Origin: Microvelia longipes
Taxonomy: Eukaryota > Arthropoda > Insecta > Hemiptera > Veliidae
DNA: 64,000 nt
Assembly (NCBI GenBank): GCA_018340805.1
Contig: JACMZG010000008.1
Coordinates: forward strand, 27,997,914-28,061,913
Direction: 5' to 3'
Notes under the pieces: model-generated
Told to the model about the DNA's origin: nothing
The model's database searches: none
What the model saw: the letters and a program-made list of their open reading frames with translations, nothing else
In this document: positions 36,625-48,869 of the stretch, piece by piece
How the letters are laid out: each line of letters starts with the position of its first letter
Position numbering within the stretch: position 1 is the first letter of the stretch
Program-made: the position numbers and the translations under genes

Positions 36625-36715
36625 GGCTGCCTCCCCCTTCACCACACGAGCCATCTCATTAGCGATTTCTTTCAACCAAATTCGCTAAAATAAGGTTGTC
36701 ACCTTAAAAATAACT
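36625..36715 (+). repeat. C-rich interspersed repeat family B, copy 3
   Basis: GGGCTGCCTCCCCCTTCACC, ACACGAGCCATCTCATTAGC and AAATTCGCTAAAATAAGG; same order as the other copies. Confidence 0.6.
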
Positions 36716-38004
36716 GGCCATTAATTGAGGGCAAGGGATTATCCAACAGACATTTTTTATTTTTTTCAGAAAATGGTTCTTATTTAAAGTATTATCGAGT
36801 CAGTAAGTGATTGAATAGTTTTAGCCAAAGTACGAGTATGTAATGTTATGTTTGGCAGTCTTAGTCAGTTCTGTGCTTCCTATAAATAATTTATTGCTTT
36901 GTCTAGTTAATACTTGTGGATGCTGTTTATTTCGGTCGTATTCCTCTTGTGTGTCATAAATATAAGTAAGGGTCAGGTAACAAAATAGAGCATATTCAGT
37001 TAAATCTTTCATTTTTTAAACAGTTTCTGCATGATTTTTGAGGGTGTAACTTAAAAAATTACTCTAACTTATTTCTTCTGCTAAAAAAAAAAATTTTTAA
37101 CTAGAGGAGCATTACCCCCAATAATTATTCCACAAGATAGATGACTGAAAAAAGTTAAGGGTATTATTTGCTAATAGCCGCTTTTAACCTAAGCATAAAT
37201 CTATCTTCCTGAAATCTTTATTTCCCTTTATAAAAAGAGAAATAAATATTTATTATTATTATTAAATCTCCAGCATATTATACAATTACCAATTTTATTT
37301 TTTAAAAAAAGCCCATATTAAAAAATAATTTTCATAACAAGTAGTAAAATATCTTAAAAAGTCATTAAAACTCAAAAGTCTTACATCATTATTTAAAACA
37401 AATTGTTGTATCATTATTCGTATTAAATTTCCAATTTAATAAGAAAAAATGAATAGAATTGTAACAGTATAACAAATAAAACGAAATCATTTGCATGTAG
37501 AATTAGCATAATTTATAATATAAAATAATGCAATGTAAAATACCAAGTTAATCTAATCGTCCTTCCTACTGGCCTAAATATCTCTAACAATGACGACTCT
37601 TAATTCGGTTTCTATATAAAATTTCAAAACAAGAATTTCGAATAAAAAGTCTTGACACGAGACTTGAATATTCAGGTTGTGAAGAAGACAAGAGATACAG
37701 ATATGGTAAATACGTGGGCCTGACAATACAGGTGAACTCAATACTTGAGTAGAGTACCAAATGACTCATTGAGTAAGAATGCACTCGGCCTAGCCTCACC
37801 CAAAATATATTGTAGTCTATACTTTTATGCTGGTATAGAACACAAAGATAGCTATGAATATAGTTGAATGTTAATTAAAATAAATCAAAAAATGTTTGTA
37901 TCTAACACAACATTAACAAATAATAGAAACATATAATAAGTAAAGCAACAGAGATGTGTACAAGAAGAGTACACAGAAAAAATGATTTGTAAAACGAACT
38001 AAAA
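36716..38004. other. AT-rich non-coding stretch
   Basis: No supported gene. Short minus-strand frames show no family signature. Confidence 0.4.
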
Positions 38005-38115
38005 AATCGGGAAAAAGGGTACCTTTTTCAACTAACTTTTCATCATTGCATCGGACTCGCTTCGATCGTCTACAGAATATAAGAAAATAGTACTGCAACT
38101 TGACTCGCTTCCAAT
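38005..38115 (+). repeat. interspersed repeat family A, copy 7 (start only)
   Basis: AAATCGGGAAAAAGGGTACC, CATCGGACTCGCTTCGATCG and TTGACTCGCTTCC. It abuts a full copy on the other strand. Confidence 0.6.
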
Positions 38116-38127
38116 TTTTACATTTCC

Positions 38128-38766
38128 TAATTTACACCGTATAGGAAAAGTATATAGAAAGTATAGTAGGAAGTGCATAGAAAGTATAAATGGGAAAAGA
38201 ATTGTTTGGAAAATCCGAGACCGGGATGACACCGGAATAATCCATTTTGGGTGTTTTTAGACCTCCTGAGTGGTTTTTACAATGTTGTCTGTTTGTATGT
38301 ATGTGTGTGTGTGTGCATGTGTATTTTATCATCGAAGCTGCTTGTGCATTTATGCTAGAGTTAAAACTTTTTTGTAAAATCAATCTACCGCTGAAGTTGT
38401 GCTTTTCTGCAATTTTTTTCGTCATTAACCCGCAACAATGACTCAGCGACATTTTCGAAAATTCATAAAACGCGGAAAAATTATTCGATTTTTATAGGAT
38501 AACAATTGTGTCCCCTTATGCAATAAATAAGTACACTCAGTTTCGTTTCAATACAAGTATATCAATAATTTTTGTTGGATCATAAAAGATAGTAAACGGA
38601 TGCATTTACTATCTAAGGACGAGCGAAGCGTGTCCGAGGTCATGCTCCAGTATAAATTTGGCGAATAGTATATTCTGAGGACGAGCAAAGCAAGTCCGAA
38701 TCAGGAAAAATGAGCACAGCAAATCTGAAGTGATGAGGAATGTTCCAAGGTACCCCGTACCCGATT
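38128..38766 (-). repeat. interspersed repeat family A, copy 8 (longest, about 640 bp)
   Basis: Read on the minus strand it starts CGGGTACGGGGTACCTTGG, has three CTTCGCTCGTCC-like motifs, a CATCCGTTTACTATC part, a degenerate TGACG octamer site, the ACACACACACA block, ACAACATTGTAAAAACCACT and ends with TTCCTATACGG. It is the best reference copy for the family in this window. Overlapping short frames on both strands are translations of it. Confidence 0.75.
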
Positions 38767-38819
38767 GTTTACAATATTTAAAAAAAGTTTGTATCAAGTA
38801 ATTTGATTAACATTGTACC

Positions 38820-39180
38820 AATGCTGGTAATAAGATTCAATCTTGGCACATATGTTAGTCTTATAAATGACTAAATGCGTGCTAAATCTAAAATCGATCA
38901 AAACATATTTTCCGTTTTATATGGATTTTCAAAATATTTTCTTTCATTATTAGGGGTTAATGACGTCATAAAAAATATTTTCGGCACAGCACAACTAAAG
39001 CTATTGATTAATTTGTGTAAGAAGTTTCAACTTTCAAGCATAAATACGCTGGGAGATACGGTGATAACAGACACTAACAGACGGAGAACTTTGTGAAAAC
39101 CATTCTGGATAATTCCGGTGACATCCCCGTTTCGAATTTTTTTCAAACAAGACTTTTCCTATATACCTACGCAAAATTAA
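38820..39180 (+). repeat. interspersed repeat family A, copy 9
   Basis: GGGGTTAATGACGTCATAAA (octamer 38,961-38,968), AAGTTTCAACTTTCAAGC, ATAAATACGCTGGGAG, GGTGATAACAGACAC and TTTTCCTATATACCTACGC. The start is missing. Confidence 0.7.
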
Positions 39181-41112
39181 AGAAAGTAAAGAAATTACCT
39201 AATTGAATTAAAAAGTGAAGAAATGAATGTAAATAAAAACAGAAATGATGCTTAAGTGGATATAAGTATAGAGAAAAAAGATTGCGGTAAATTGGAACTC
39301 TAAAACATTAGTTAAGTTTAAATGATAAATGTATTTTAATGATACGCATTCTCTTAAAAAACGCCCCTATAATACATTTTGCTTCGAACATTTATCATAA
39401 ATTATTAAAAATTAATCTCAATTAGTTAAAATATATTTAACAAAGCTTGTGGCAAAAGCTTCGTAATACGTAACTAATGAAAATAAGATAAGAACAGAAT
39501 CAAATCATAAAACTAAAAAAAAATTGATTTTAACAAATTATAATAAAATAAATAAAATCTAATAAACCTAGGAGTCAAAAATTGTATTATTTATATTAAA
39601 AAAATATATATTAAACTTTTTTACTATTTACAGTGGTTAATGTTAGAGACATTTTTAGAGCAACATAATTTGACAGGTTACAAGTTACGTACCTGACTAC
39701 CCACCAAACTTTATCTTCATTTCTTTAAGAAGATTATTAAGAAAGAAAAACTGAAAGTTATAAAGACAAACAAAAAAAAAAACGAGGAAAGTTTTCTTTG
39801 TTTTCATAAGTTTTAATAAGAACAAAACAGAAGGTATTATAATTTCACGATTCAAAATATCAAAATATTATTTCTTTCTTAACGAAACAAACAGTTCACA
39901 GAATTGTTTTCTTTGCTCCTACCTTTGTTTTTAAATCTCTTTAAAAATATATGTATTTTATATTCTCTTGTAATCTTTATTTATTGTTTTCCATTACAGT
40001 AAGTATCCAAGTATCCAAGTAAATAAGTCCTTAAAACAGCTTAGGTAATTCTTTAAGTAAATCATTCCCACATTTATAAGGTGAAAACTCGGAGAAATGA
40101 AACCTAAATGATAAACCTAAGGTGAAGAGCCCTACTTTTATTACCATCTAAGAGATTATTCCTTAAAGCTATCTGTCTAAGTAAGCTTTAATATTTAAAA
40201 TGTTAACCATAGGATATATAATAAATAGTACATTACGCAACTAGTGAGGAAAACGGGCCCGAGGTAGGCGTAGGTTGTAACACCACACGAGCAATGCAAA
40301 GACATTTTACTCGAATGTTAAGAAAGTATCGTACTGTACTTTGTTAGGTTTGAAAAACAGATGTATAACAATAAGTTACATTATATTTAATGTAACTTTA
40401 ATTTAGTGGCCTTTAGATTTCGCCGGTATCAAATCGTTGCGGCATTTCCCGTCCGAATTATAAATTCATGCGGTATATTGTTTTCATAACAACTGTCCCT
40501 ATTACTCATTTTTAAATAGTTGTCTACTTTATAACAACTATTAATAAAGCGAATTCGATATTCACAATAACTCAAACTGGCAATACGTTATTATACACGT
40601 AATTATAAGAACTAATAAAGTCACTGATTATTCACGGGGTCAGCACCAATGTCAAAGATTATTTTTTGGAGGCGGCAGCGCGCAGTATTTGTAATTTAGT
40701 GACGGGGTAACTATCGATTTCTTACGGGTAGTGAAAATCGGCCAAGCAGTCCAAACACTCTGGCGGCATAAAGCATTTGCTTGTTTTGACCTTCCTAAAA
40801 AAGTATTCACGGAGAATAATTCATCTTACGTTCGGCACTGATGCAGAAAATAAAAAATTCCTATTTATTAACTAAGAAGCCGGAAGTAAGAATAATAAGA
40901 ATAATTCTTCTACTACAAAAGTAAAGACGTAATTTTTGGTGCATGTTGTCACCGATAATATCAATCGTAGATAAATACAGGTATTAATCATCTATTTCGA
41001 TACAAGAATAATAATATTGGACTAGCGAGATTTATAACTACTGTCTTCAATACTGACTAATAGTTCTCTACTTAGATATTTACCAATAGTGTGAGTCATC
41101 TAATAGATTCAA
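39181..41112. other. AT-rich non-coding stretch with GC-richer patches
   Basis: Patches at 40,245-40,300 (AAAACGGGCCCGAGGTAGGC) and 40,635-40,770 (GGAGGCGGCAGCGCGCAG) are less AT-rich but do not form a supported exon and match nothing I recognise. Confidence 0.4.
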
Positions 41113-41150
41113 GGTACTCACCTGTAACAAAACAAAAACAATCAAAATTA
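41113..41150 (-). promoter_or_regulatory. candidate recursive splice site (ratchet point) 2
   Basis: On the minus strand TTGTTTTTGTTTTGTTACAG runs straight into GTGAGTACCTTG; the junction is between 41,122 and 41,121. The acceptor has a strong T-rich tract and CAG, the donor is GTGAGTA, and there are no bases between them. It lies 18.2 kb from the site at 59.28 kb and 17.3 kb from the one at 23.83 kb, on the same strand. Confidence 0.7.
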
Positions 41151-42667
41151 ATTGATAAAAAATTATAAGATAAAACGCAAAACAAAATCATATAAAAAAA
41201 TAATAAACTTTAACTCATAAACATTAAATTTAATGAATGTTCAAAGCTTTAGCAGAATTGTAAGAGTACAAGGGAAGTACGCCACATACAGATATATTTC
41301 ATGCAAGTGTGTTTATGCAACTAACACATGCATGCACATACTGTATACGTGCAAGTGTACACTAACACATACATGCACATAAGAACAAATTTACCAATTT
41401 TATTAATCTGGGGGACCCAAAACGTAGATATTAAATCAAGAAGTAGGTGTCATATTTTTTATTAAAGGAGACAAACTAAAGGAAATGGAGAGAATAAAAA
41501 ATAGACATAGTTTTAATAAACCTGATAAATTCATTTTGAAAGATTTGCTAAGACTAAAATAAAACCGTTAAACAAATTCTGTCATCAAACAATAACCATC
41601 AATCGATTTCTTCTTTGTCTCTTTGATATGTAAATTTATCAAAATGAATCTACAAGAACACAGGTCTCATAGAAAGGTTTTATTTTCTTTTGGCCTAAGC
41701 AACACAAAAATATTCAGTGGTTTTATCAAAGAAGAGCGAATAAAGCTTTGAAATGTTTGCTTCAAGAAAGTTAGATTTGTATGCAAATTAACAAAGATAT
41801 ATTCAACCTTGGTAACAACACCTACAGGCGCCAGCAACCTACGTCTGTTGTAAAGAACAAGCAATGTGATGTAAAATCATACAATGCAAGCACTAATGAA
41901 CCTTAGCATTACAATAACAACTATCAATACCACTCTCATAAATCAGTCTAAAATTAATATTTAACCCATAAATTATTATTATTAATAAAACTTTAAATTT
42001 ATTTAAATACATGTGTAGATGAGTGAAATATTTTTTTGGCGAGGTGTTTTTTAAAACATTATATAGTTATTTATTAGGTGTAAAAATATAATGAAAGAGG
42101 TGAACATATTTGATTAAAATTGATTCTGCTCGTTCGTTACAGAAGACTGATTTTACGAAAGAATTACAAAAATAACAAACAAAAGAAAAAAAGAAGAAAA
42201 GCCTGATTATTTATTATAAATAAAGTATATTTAATAGTAATCAACTTCATTTAAATAAAAAAAAAGTCCTGAGTTTTTTTTAAAATGATAACACAAAAAA
42301 TATTAAAACAATAAAAATTAGTAGTAATGCTATAAAATAATGAAAATTGTAGCCAATAAATTGCTCCAAGGACTATCGCCATATGGCTTTATCCAGAAAT
42401 CTAGGATGGCGAAAAAACCCTAGGGTTAATTGAAGAAAAATAAAGTCTTTCTATAAAAAAGAACTTCGTTTTTTTTGGCTAAGCAATTTTAACCAACAAA
42501 GAGGTTAGGACCATCAGTGCAAAACTCCAATAACTCTGAAAGTATTCTAAACCATTCATACCGTAGTTGTTTCATTCATCAAAGCCAGGTTATAATTACA
42601 AACAAAAAAGCTTAAAATTCCAACAAAACAAAATTACAATTTTTTATGTATAATATAATACATAATT
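41151..42667. other. AT-rich non-coding stretch
   Basis: 41,280-41,390 has imperfectly repeated CACATGCATGCACATA-like pieces. No gene supported. Confidence 0.45.
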
Positions 42668-42726
42668 TTCAATATTATATTATATATATTATATATATAT
42701 ATATATATAATTAATATATATTAATA

Positions 42727-42762
<36 letters not shown>
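42668..42762. repeat. (TA)n microsatellite with self-complementary flanks
   Basis: TA run with TTAATATATTAATAATAT interruptions. ATTTTCAATATTATATTATA before it is partly complementary to ATATATTGAAAATTATTC after it. Confidence 0.85.
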
Positions 42763-42765
<3 letters not shown>

Positions 42766-42799
42766 AAAATTATTCAAAAAATATATTCTTTGTCTAAGA

Positions 42800-42895
42800 G
42801 TCCCCCATTCCAAACTTACTTCCTCTCTCTTACCATGACCCCAACCTCATAAACTCATTTTTGAACTAAGGAAATTCGCAAAAACTCGATGAGTA
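42800..42895 (+). repeat. C-rich interspersed repeat family B, copy 4
   Basis: AGTCCCCCATTCCAAACTTA, ACCATGACCCCAACCTCATA and GAAATTCGCAAAAAC, about 40 bp after a (TA)n block. Confidence 0.6.
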
Positions 42896-43669
42896 AGTAA
42901 AGAATTTAATTTACAATGCTAGCAAGCACCAAGGTCTACATTATAAATACCATTTGGATTTCAATTCAAAAACTAAACCTGCATTCCTATTCATATCACG
43001 TTCATACAAAGACTAACAATCATAGATACAATAATCTATAGAAAACTGTGACAATACCAACTACAATAATTCTTAGTATATGGGTGTAGTTTATGTCTAA
43101 AATAATGTAGCCATACTAGATAACTAACGATATTAAACATAACAAATAAACATGAAAAGACAGAAAGATTTCAGCATCTAAAGCATGAATAACGAACTCT
43201 ATAGCATAAATTTATGATAGTAATTATAAATTTCAATTTTGCTGTCTCTTATTATTTTTCATACACCATCATTCTCATAAATCCTATTTTATGTAAAGCT
43301 AATGTATAAGATATAGAGGTAATAGGTGCAAGCTTAATGGTTAAATTGAACAAAAATTTATATTTGTGTTTTATTTTATAAATTTTATAATTGTCTATTT
43401 ATGTATCATACAGCATATTAAACTTTTCTAGAGCGAATATCATTGCGTGTATTTCTCAAAGATATGAATGTATGCACTGCTGTGAGAACTCGTGTATGAG
43501 AGAATGCGAACATATATTTGATTAAATATCAAGCACGATGAGCAAAAAATGAATCACCCAGATGAGAATTTTTATATAAATATACACGATTCACAAAAGT
43601 TATAATAATAATAATGAAACGAAGATTATCAAATAATTGCTCGTACCAGGATATGTAGGTAAGTTTTTT
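42896..43669. other. AT-rich non-coding stretch
   Basis: Nothing supported. Confidence 0.45.
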
Positions 43670-43970
43670 ATCTCTATCAAAAACCATGATTTAATGCGGA
43701 TTAATTACGTCTTAAAAAATATTTTTCGGATAGCACAACTAAACCTATAGAGTGATTTTTGTACAAAGTTTCAACTCTCTAGCTAAAAAACAATAAATAC
43801 ACAGGGAGTTACGATGATAACACACACACATATAAAAAGAGACAACTTTGAGAAAACCACTGAGGAGGCCTTAAAAGCACATCAAACGGATAATTCCGTT
43901 GACATCCCGGTTTCGGATTTTTAACCAAAACATAATACTTTTCCTATTCACGGAAACGAGGAAAAGTAAA
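43670..43970 (+). repeat. interspersed repeat family A, copy 10
   Basis: ATTACGTCTTAAAAAATATT (octamer lost), CAAAGTTTCAACTCTCTAGC, ACGATGATAACACACACACA, GACAACTTTGAGAAAACCAC and a final ACGAGGAAAAGTAA. Confidence 0.7.
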
Positions 43971-44447
43971 AATATGCGATAATGTGATTATTATTTGAAA
44001 GGTTGTCGATAAAGGTAACAACACACCCACACTCACCTATATAAACACCCAGCTGCTTGCTCCTTGATTATGTAATCAAATTATAAAAACTTGTTTCTGG
44101 CCGTGAAGTCATAAATACCTTATGGAAATGGAATTTAAATTCTAGTAAATAAATTCTTGAAAGACTAGAGGATATGACCGTGACATCTTGGTGAGGTCAC
44201 TAGATATATGAGGAATTTATAACAAGTTATATTAAATTGTTTGTCTCGATCTTTTTAAGTATAAACAAGAAATTATAGAAAATATAAAAATAGTATTCAA
44301 GACTAAGTAATTAAAAACTCGTACACACGTAGATACATACATACACACACTATATTTTTAGACTTAAGAGTTAGACTTTTAGAGGAGTTTTTAGACTTTA
44401 TTTATTTATATTTATATACTTAATTGAGAGATCTCCTTTAAAAAAAA

Positions 44448-44520
44448 TTACCTGCCATCATGACCCCCCAAGCTTATAAGCTCATCTTTCCTATAGAAAT
44501 TCACCATTAAATGTAGTTAA
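44448..44520 (+). repeat. C-rich interspersed repeat family B, copy 5
   Basis: TACCTGCCATCATGACCCCC, AAGCTTATAAGCTCATC and AGAAATTCACCATT; diverged. Confidence 0.45.
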
Positions 44521-45524
44521 AGGTAAATGAATTCATCGTATCGATGAAATAAATATCAGGGTTTCATGTCCATTAATATATTTATGGCTGCACCGGAAGG
44601 CAAATGTAACCATCGTCAACGGATTTAGAATCTTATTGCACAATTAGTCAATACGAATATTGTATTAATGAAAAATTGTCAGTCAATAAATAGGGAATCT
44701 TTATTTACATGGTTGCATATAGTATATCATATTTTAAATAATTTAAGTTTTTTCACTTATTTCTATAGGTAATTTATATCATCAGCAGCTTATAGAATGG
44801 AACAATCATTGGAAAGAGAATAAATCTCTTGCATAGAGCCCATGGAGTAATAGTATTTTACATAAATGATAAAAGCAGTTTTGAGAACGCTGAGAGAGGG
44901 ATAAATCTGAAGGGTAAACCAAAGCACAAAGAAAATATTTTCACTATATTTAACATTTCCTGATAACTAGTTTCTCATTATTTAACAAATAGTTATTCAA
45001 ATTACAAGTGATTTTGATTGAACAATCAAAATCCATTCTTTACTTTTCAATCATTCAAGATAATTAAACATCATTGACATAATTCAATAGATTTTAAACA
45101 ATTATTTCAATTCATGAAATTGACAGCAAAATAACTGGGTAAAAGCCAGTACATTACATAATATAAGAAGTAGCAAGTTATAATAAATTTTAAATTAACT
45201 GCCTATTATGAAAGTAATTGAAAGCGGTAGCTTTATAGAACATATATTATGAAACAAGTTAGCAAACAGATAATTGAATGGCTGCTTGAAAGAACTTAGT
45301 AGTTAAGTTTTTGATTGAGCATTGACAAAAGACAATTTAAATAAATTAACCGGCTAAATAATAGCAATTTTAATAGAAATCATTTGTATGAATCTTGAAA
45401 TTTTATGATATAATTTGATTTTAAATAGAAATTATAAAATTATACTTATAATTGTAAGAAATAGAAAGTGACATATAATTTACTAAAAGTAAGTTTAAAA
45501 CTATATTAAAGTAAGTAGTGTCAC
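44521..45524. other. AT-rich non-coding stretch
   Basis: Nothing supported. Confidence 0.45.
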
Positions 45525-45730
45525 AAAGTCAAGTATGACGAGAGAAGGGTTGGGTATAGAGAAGTTAGAGGTACTTAGTGAGGCCATGAGGTGGGGTACG
45601 TCCTTGCCACGGTACCAAGGACATGACTTGATATCGTCACGATATCTGACGAGTACCTTATACGGCTACCAACCCTCGTATCTCTGCTTCCCTTCACTCA
45701 GCATCTGGACTCAAAGTCAATAGTCGACAG
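45525..45730. repeat. GC-richer island with nested inverted repeats
   Basis: Within 200 bp in AT-rich surroundings: GTCCTTG/CAAGGAC (45,600-45,606 with 45,616-45,622), GATATCGT/ACGATATC one base apart (45,630-45,637 with 45,639-45,646), and outer pairs GGGTTGG/CCAACCC (45,547 with 45,669) and AGGTAC/GTACCT (45,569 with 45,653). The plus-strand frame of 62 codons has no family signature. It could be a fold-back element or a structured RNA; neither is established. Confidence 0.45.
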
Positions 45731-46655
45731 TAATATCACGAATTAACACATCATAAAAATAATGACGTCTTAGCAAATCCAATGTTTTAGAAAAGTAATA
45801 AAATAAGAGTAAAAAAAATAAATAAACCAAATTTGAACTACTAAAGAAATAAACCAAAATGACGCCTACTTAAATTCAGCAAAAAAGATTAACTAGTGGT
45901 TGCACAAGAAATACATTTACGAAGTATAACTTTACAAGCAAAATATTATCTAAAAGACTTAAAACGTTGTTTACAAGATTAATTTGAAATTTTCAATATT
46001 TATTCATTGCTTCATGACGTGAGTCTATCTATACCTAGTAAATTCAACTTAAAAAGAACCAACTTATCGTTTTAACTAAAAAATTAAAGATACGTTATAC
46101 AAATCTTATAAAAAAGAAATCTTATCTTCTTATAGAAAATTTGAAGGATAAATCATTTAAGAAATTATAAACTGAATTTATTAATCTATATTAAAATAAG
46201 AAAGTTATTTACCAAATTATTGCTTTAGAAGGGAAATAATAGTAATCAAACATTTAATTTCCTTATTAAGGATCTTCTTCTATAACTTACAATCAGATAG
46301 ATTAGATAATTATCTATTCTAAATACTTATCTGAGAAATTATTTCCTTGATTTTTTTTCAAAAAATATAAAAAATATTTTAAAATATAAATATTGACTTT
46401 TTAATTTTAAAATAATAAAACGATTAAAGATTTAATGAGTTGCCAGGAGAGTTTGTTCATAAATTACATTAATAATTCATTCTAGAATGCCATAAAAAAA
46501 ATAATAAATATATTTTCGTAGCATATTATAGGTAGGTAGGTTGTATAGAAGGAATGGGAGGATAACTTAGGTATATAGAAAAATTAATGTGTTTGTACTA
46601 TTAAACCATGGCCCTCACCAAATTAAATACTATAATTTCACCTGAATTATCTATC
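45731..46655. other. AT-rich non-coding stretch
   Basis: Nothing supported. Confidence 0.45.
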
Positions 46656-46659
46656 CACT

Positions 46660-46830
46660 TCAGGCGTTTAAAGTCCTCCTGAGTGGTTTTTACAAAGTTA
46701 TTAGTCTCTATGTGTCATAGCTCCCAAAGCCTTTGTGCTAGAAAGTTGAAACTTTGCAAAATCATCAAATTTTAGGTCTAGTTGTGCTATCCGAAAAACT
46801 ATTAAATATGACTTCATAAACCTTTAAATG
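46660..46830 (-). repeat. interspersed repeat family A, copy 11 (partial)
   Basis: On the plus strand TCCTCCTGAGTGGTTTTTAC, TTTGTGCTAGAAAGTTGAAA and CTAGTTGTGCTATCCGAAAA, matching the reverse of the family middle. Confidence 0.6.
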
Positions 46831-47029
46831 ATTTAACTGACTTAACTTTTAACTGAATCAATGACTCAAATATTTCTGTTTTAAAAATGTCAAAAATTTA
46901 TAAAGCAAATTTTAACTTGTAGTCCTATATCAGACTAATAAATGAGCTATCGTTTTTTATTATTAGTATTAGTTCCATTTTTTTCAAATCGAATGAATAT
47001 CTACATTTTTTATTTTTTTAAAATGTTTT

Positions 47030-47082
47030 TATTGGCAAAAGTATACAATATTTATTTTGAGTAAACCGGAGCCATATTTTAT
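47030..47082. repeat. short dispersed repeat shared with 21,983-22,035
   Basis: ATTGGCAAAAGTATACAATA followed by a short variable part and GTAAACCGGAGCCATATTTT. Confidence 0.7.
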
Positions 47083-47149
47083 TTATTGATTTAAGATAAT
47101 TTGTGCCTCTTTATTTTTTATTTTATTTATTTAATAATTATAAAAATAA

Positions 47150-47545
47150 ATTAAAATTGAAAAGCTTAATCCAATTGAGTTGAAATTTGGTACGAATGCA
47201 TCCCTGTAAGTAATAAATAAGTATACTAATTTTAAGTTGTATAATTTACTTTCTGTATCATTAAAGGAAAAAAAATCGTTTAAAAAAATACAATGGGGGC
47301 TTATTATACCTAGGATTTTGGTTAGATCGATAATGCAAAGCAGCATCTAGGGATGTCAGGGCCTACATGAGTGACTGCTGGATATAAATCGAATATTTTT
47401 ACAGACAGAGAACGGGCGAAGCGAGTCCAAAGACGAACTGCCATATAAATTAAGTGATTTTTAACATTCTGAGGACGAGGCAAGCGAGCCCGAAGTAGTG
47501 ATGGTGAGGATATGGTGATGAATAGTTCCAAACTATTCATCCCAT
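47150..47545 (-). repeat. interspersed repeat family A, copy 12 (start half)
   Basis: On the plus strand: AACGGGCGAAGCGAGTCC, TGAGGACGAGGCAAGCGAGC and AAGTAGTGATGGTGAGG. The reverse complement gives the repeated CTTCGCTCGTCC motifs of the family start. A minus-strand frame of 85 codons here is a translation of the repeat. Confidence 0.65.
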
Positions 47546-47915
47546 TCCTCGTTATTAAGCACTCTCCTTTTAAACCCAAAAATCATTAATACCTTTATTA
47601 TAATTATTTAAAATAATAATTATGTTAAAATAATTAATTATATGCAATTCAAGTCATGAGAATATATTGCAGGCGAACCTTATTAGGAAGTCTAAATCCT
47701 TATTCGGTAAAATCATTTAGAAGGAAACCTTCAGGTCTTCAGTTCCTGAGTAGACGAAAACTAATAGCCATGTTTCCATTTTAATGCATTTTAAAATTAA
47801 ATGCTTAAATAATAAGGTTTTATAGAAAATATTTACACAGGTATACAAATCAATCAAAGTATACTTAACTTAAATTAACTCTAATATATAAGATCTATTC
47901 AGTATTTATTTACTT

Positions 47916-47917
<2 letters not shown>

Positions 47918-48001
<84 letters not shown>
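47918..48001. repeat. (TA)n microsatellite
   Basis: TA run of about 85 bp with two TATT interruptions. Confidence 0.93.
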
Positions 48002-48002
<1 letters not shown>

Positions 48003-48039
48003 CTACATACATATTACTATCGAATTTCTTAAATTGAAA

Positions 48040-48720
48040 ATTGTTCTCAAAACAGTTAATATTATGGTTTTTTCAACAATTATTTCTGTTACTTTTGCCC
48101 AAATATGATAATTTTTTACCACATTTTTGAACTTTACTTGTTAACATTAACTGTATTGGAAACTATTTTAAACTAAGAAATTGGATTGTTTTCTAAAAGC
48201 TATTGTTTGACATATAATATAGATATATGTTCAAAACGATAGCAAACAATTTTCCGACAAAAATCTATAATATGTGTCCAACAAAAGCTTGATAAAATAA
48301 AACTGAAATATGGTGATATTGGTCTCCAAATTCTTAAAAATTGAAAATATTTTCCAAAAATGTTAATAATATGGTATACTTATTTATTATAATTTAACTT
48401 TTTTAAGTTACCAAAGTGAAAATAAATTTACCATATTTGGACAACATAATAATTAATAAAATGGTTATAAAAATAAACAAATTTGAACTTGCACTTACTA
48501 ATTGAGTCAACTTACTAAGAGTGTTAACCATTTTGAAGATCAAACTATTTTAAACTTTTTAACTATAATTTTAAGGATTTAATGCTGGTAAATCTGAAAT
48601 TGTTCATCCGGTGTATCATTCTCAAAGTCATGAAAATTCAAAGCATGATGGTATAACTAAGGTCTCGGTATACTCAACCTTAGAAGAAATAATGTAACAA
48701 ATTAATTAAAATAACCTGTG
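48040..48720 (+). repeat. diverged dispersed repeat family C, copy 2
   Basis: Collinear with 32,990-33,560 (AATTTTTTACCACA, TAATATGGTATACT, TTTTTAAGTTACCAAA, CCATATTTGGACAA, AAGGATTTAATG). A piece of family B follows at about 48,820-48,865 (CTACCCTCAACCTAATAAG, AAATTCGCTTAA). Confidence 0.5.
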
Positions 48721-48869
48721 TTCATACTTGGCAATTTCAATCTTAACGTGACATAATAGTTGTTTTGCTTAAACTGCATAACTATACCAAGAACTGAAAT
48801 AGAATACAATCTACCCTCAACCTAATAAGTTCAATTTTTCTCAGAAATTCGCTTAATTTCCAATTTTTA

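Noticed and set aside
44030..44065. Minus-strand TATAG followed by GTGAGTG
   Set aside because: Preceded by GGGTGTTTA with no pyrimidine tract; also only 3 kb from a stronger site and out of the spacing pattern.
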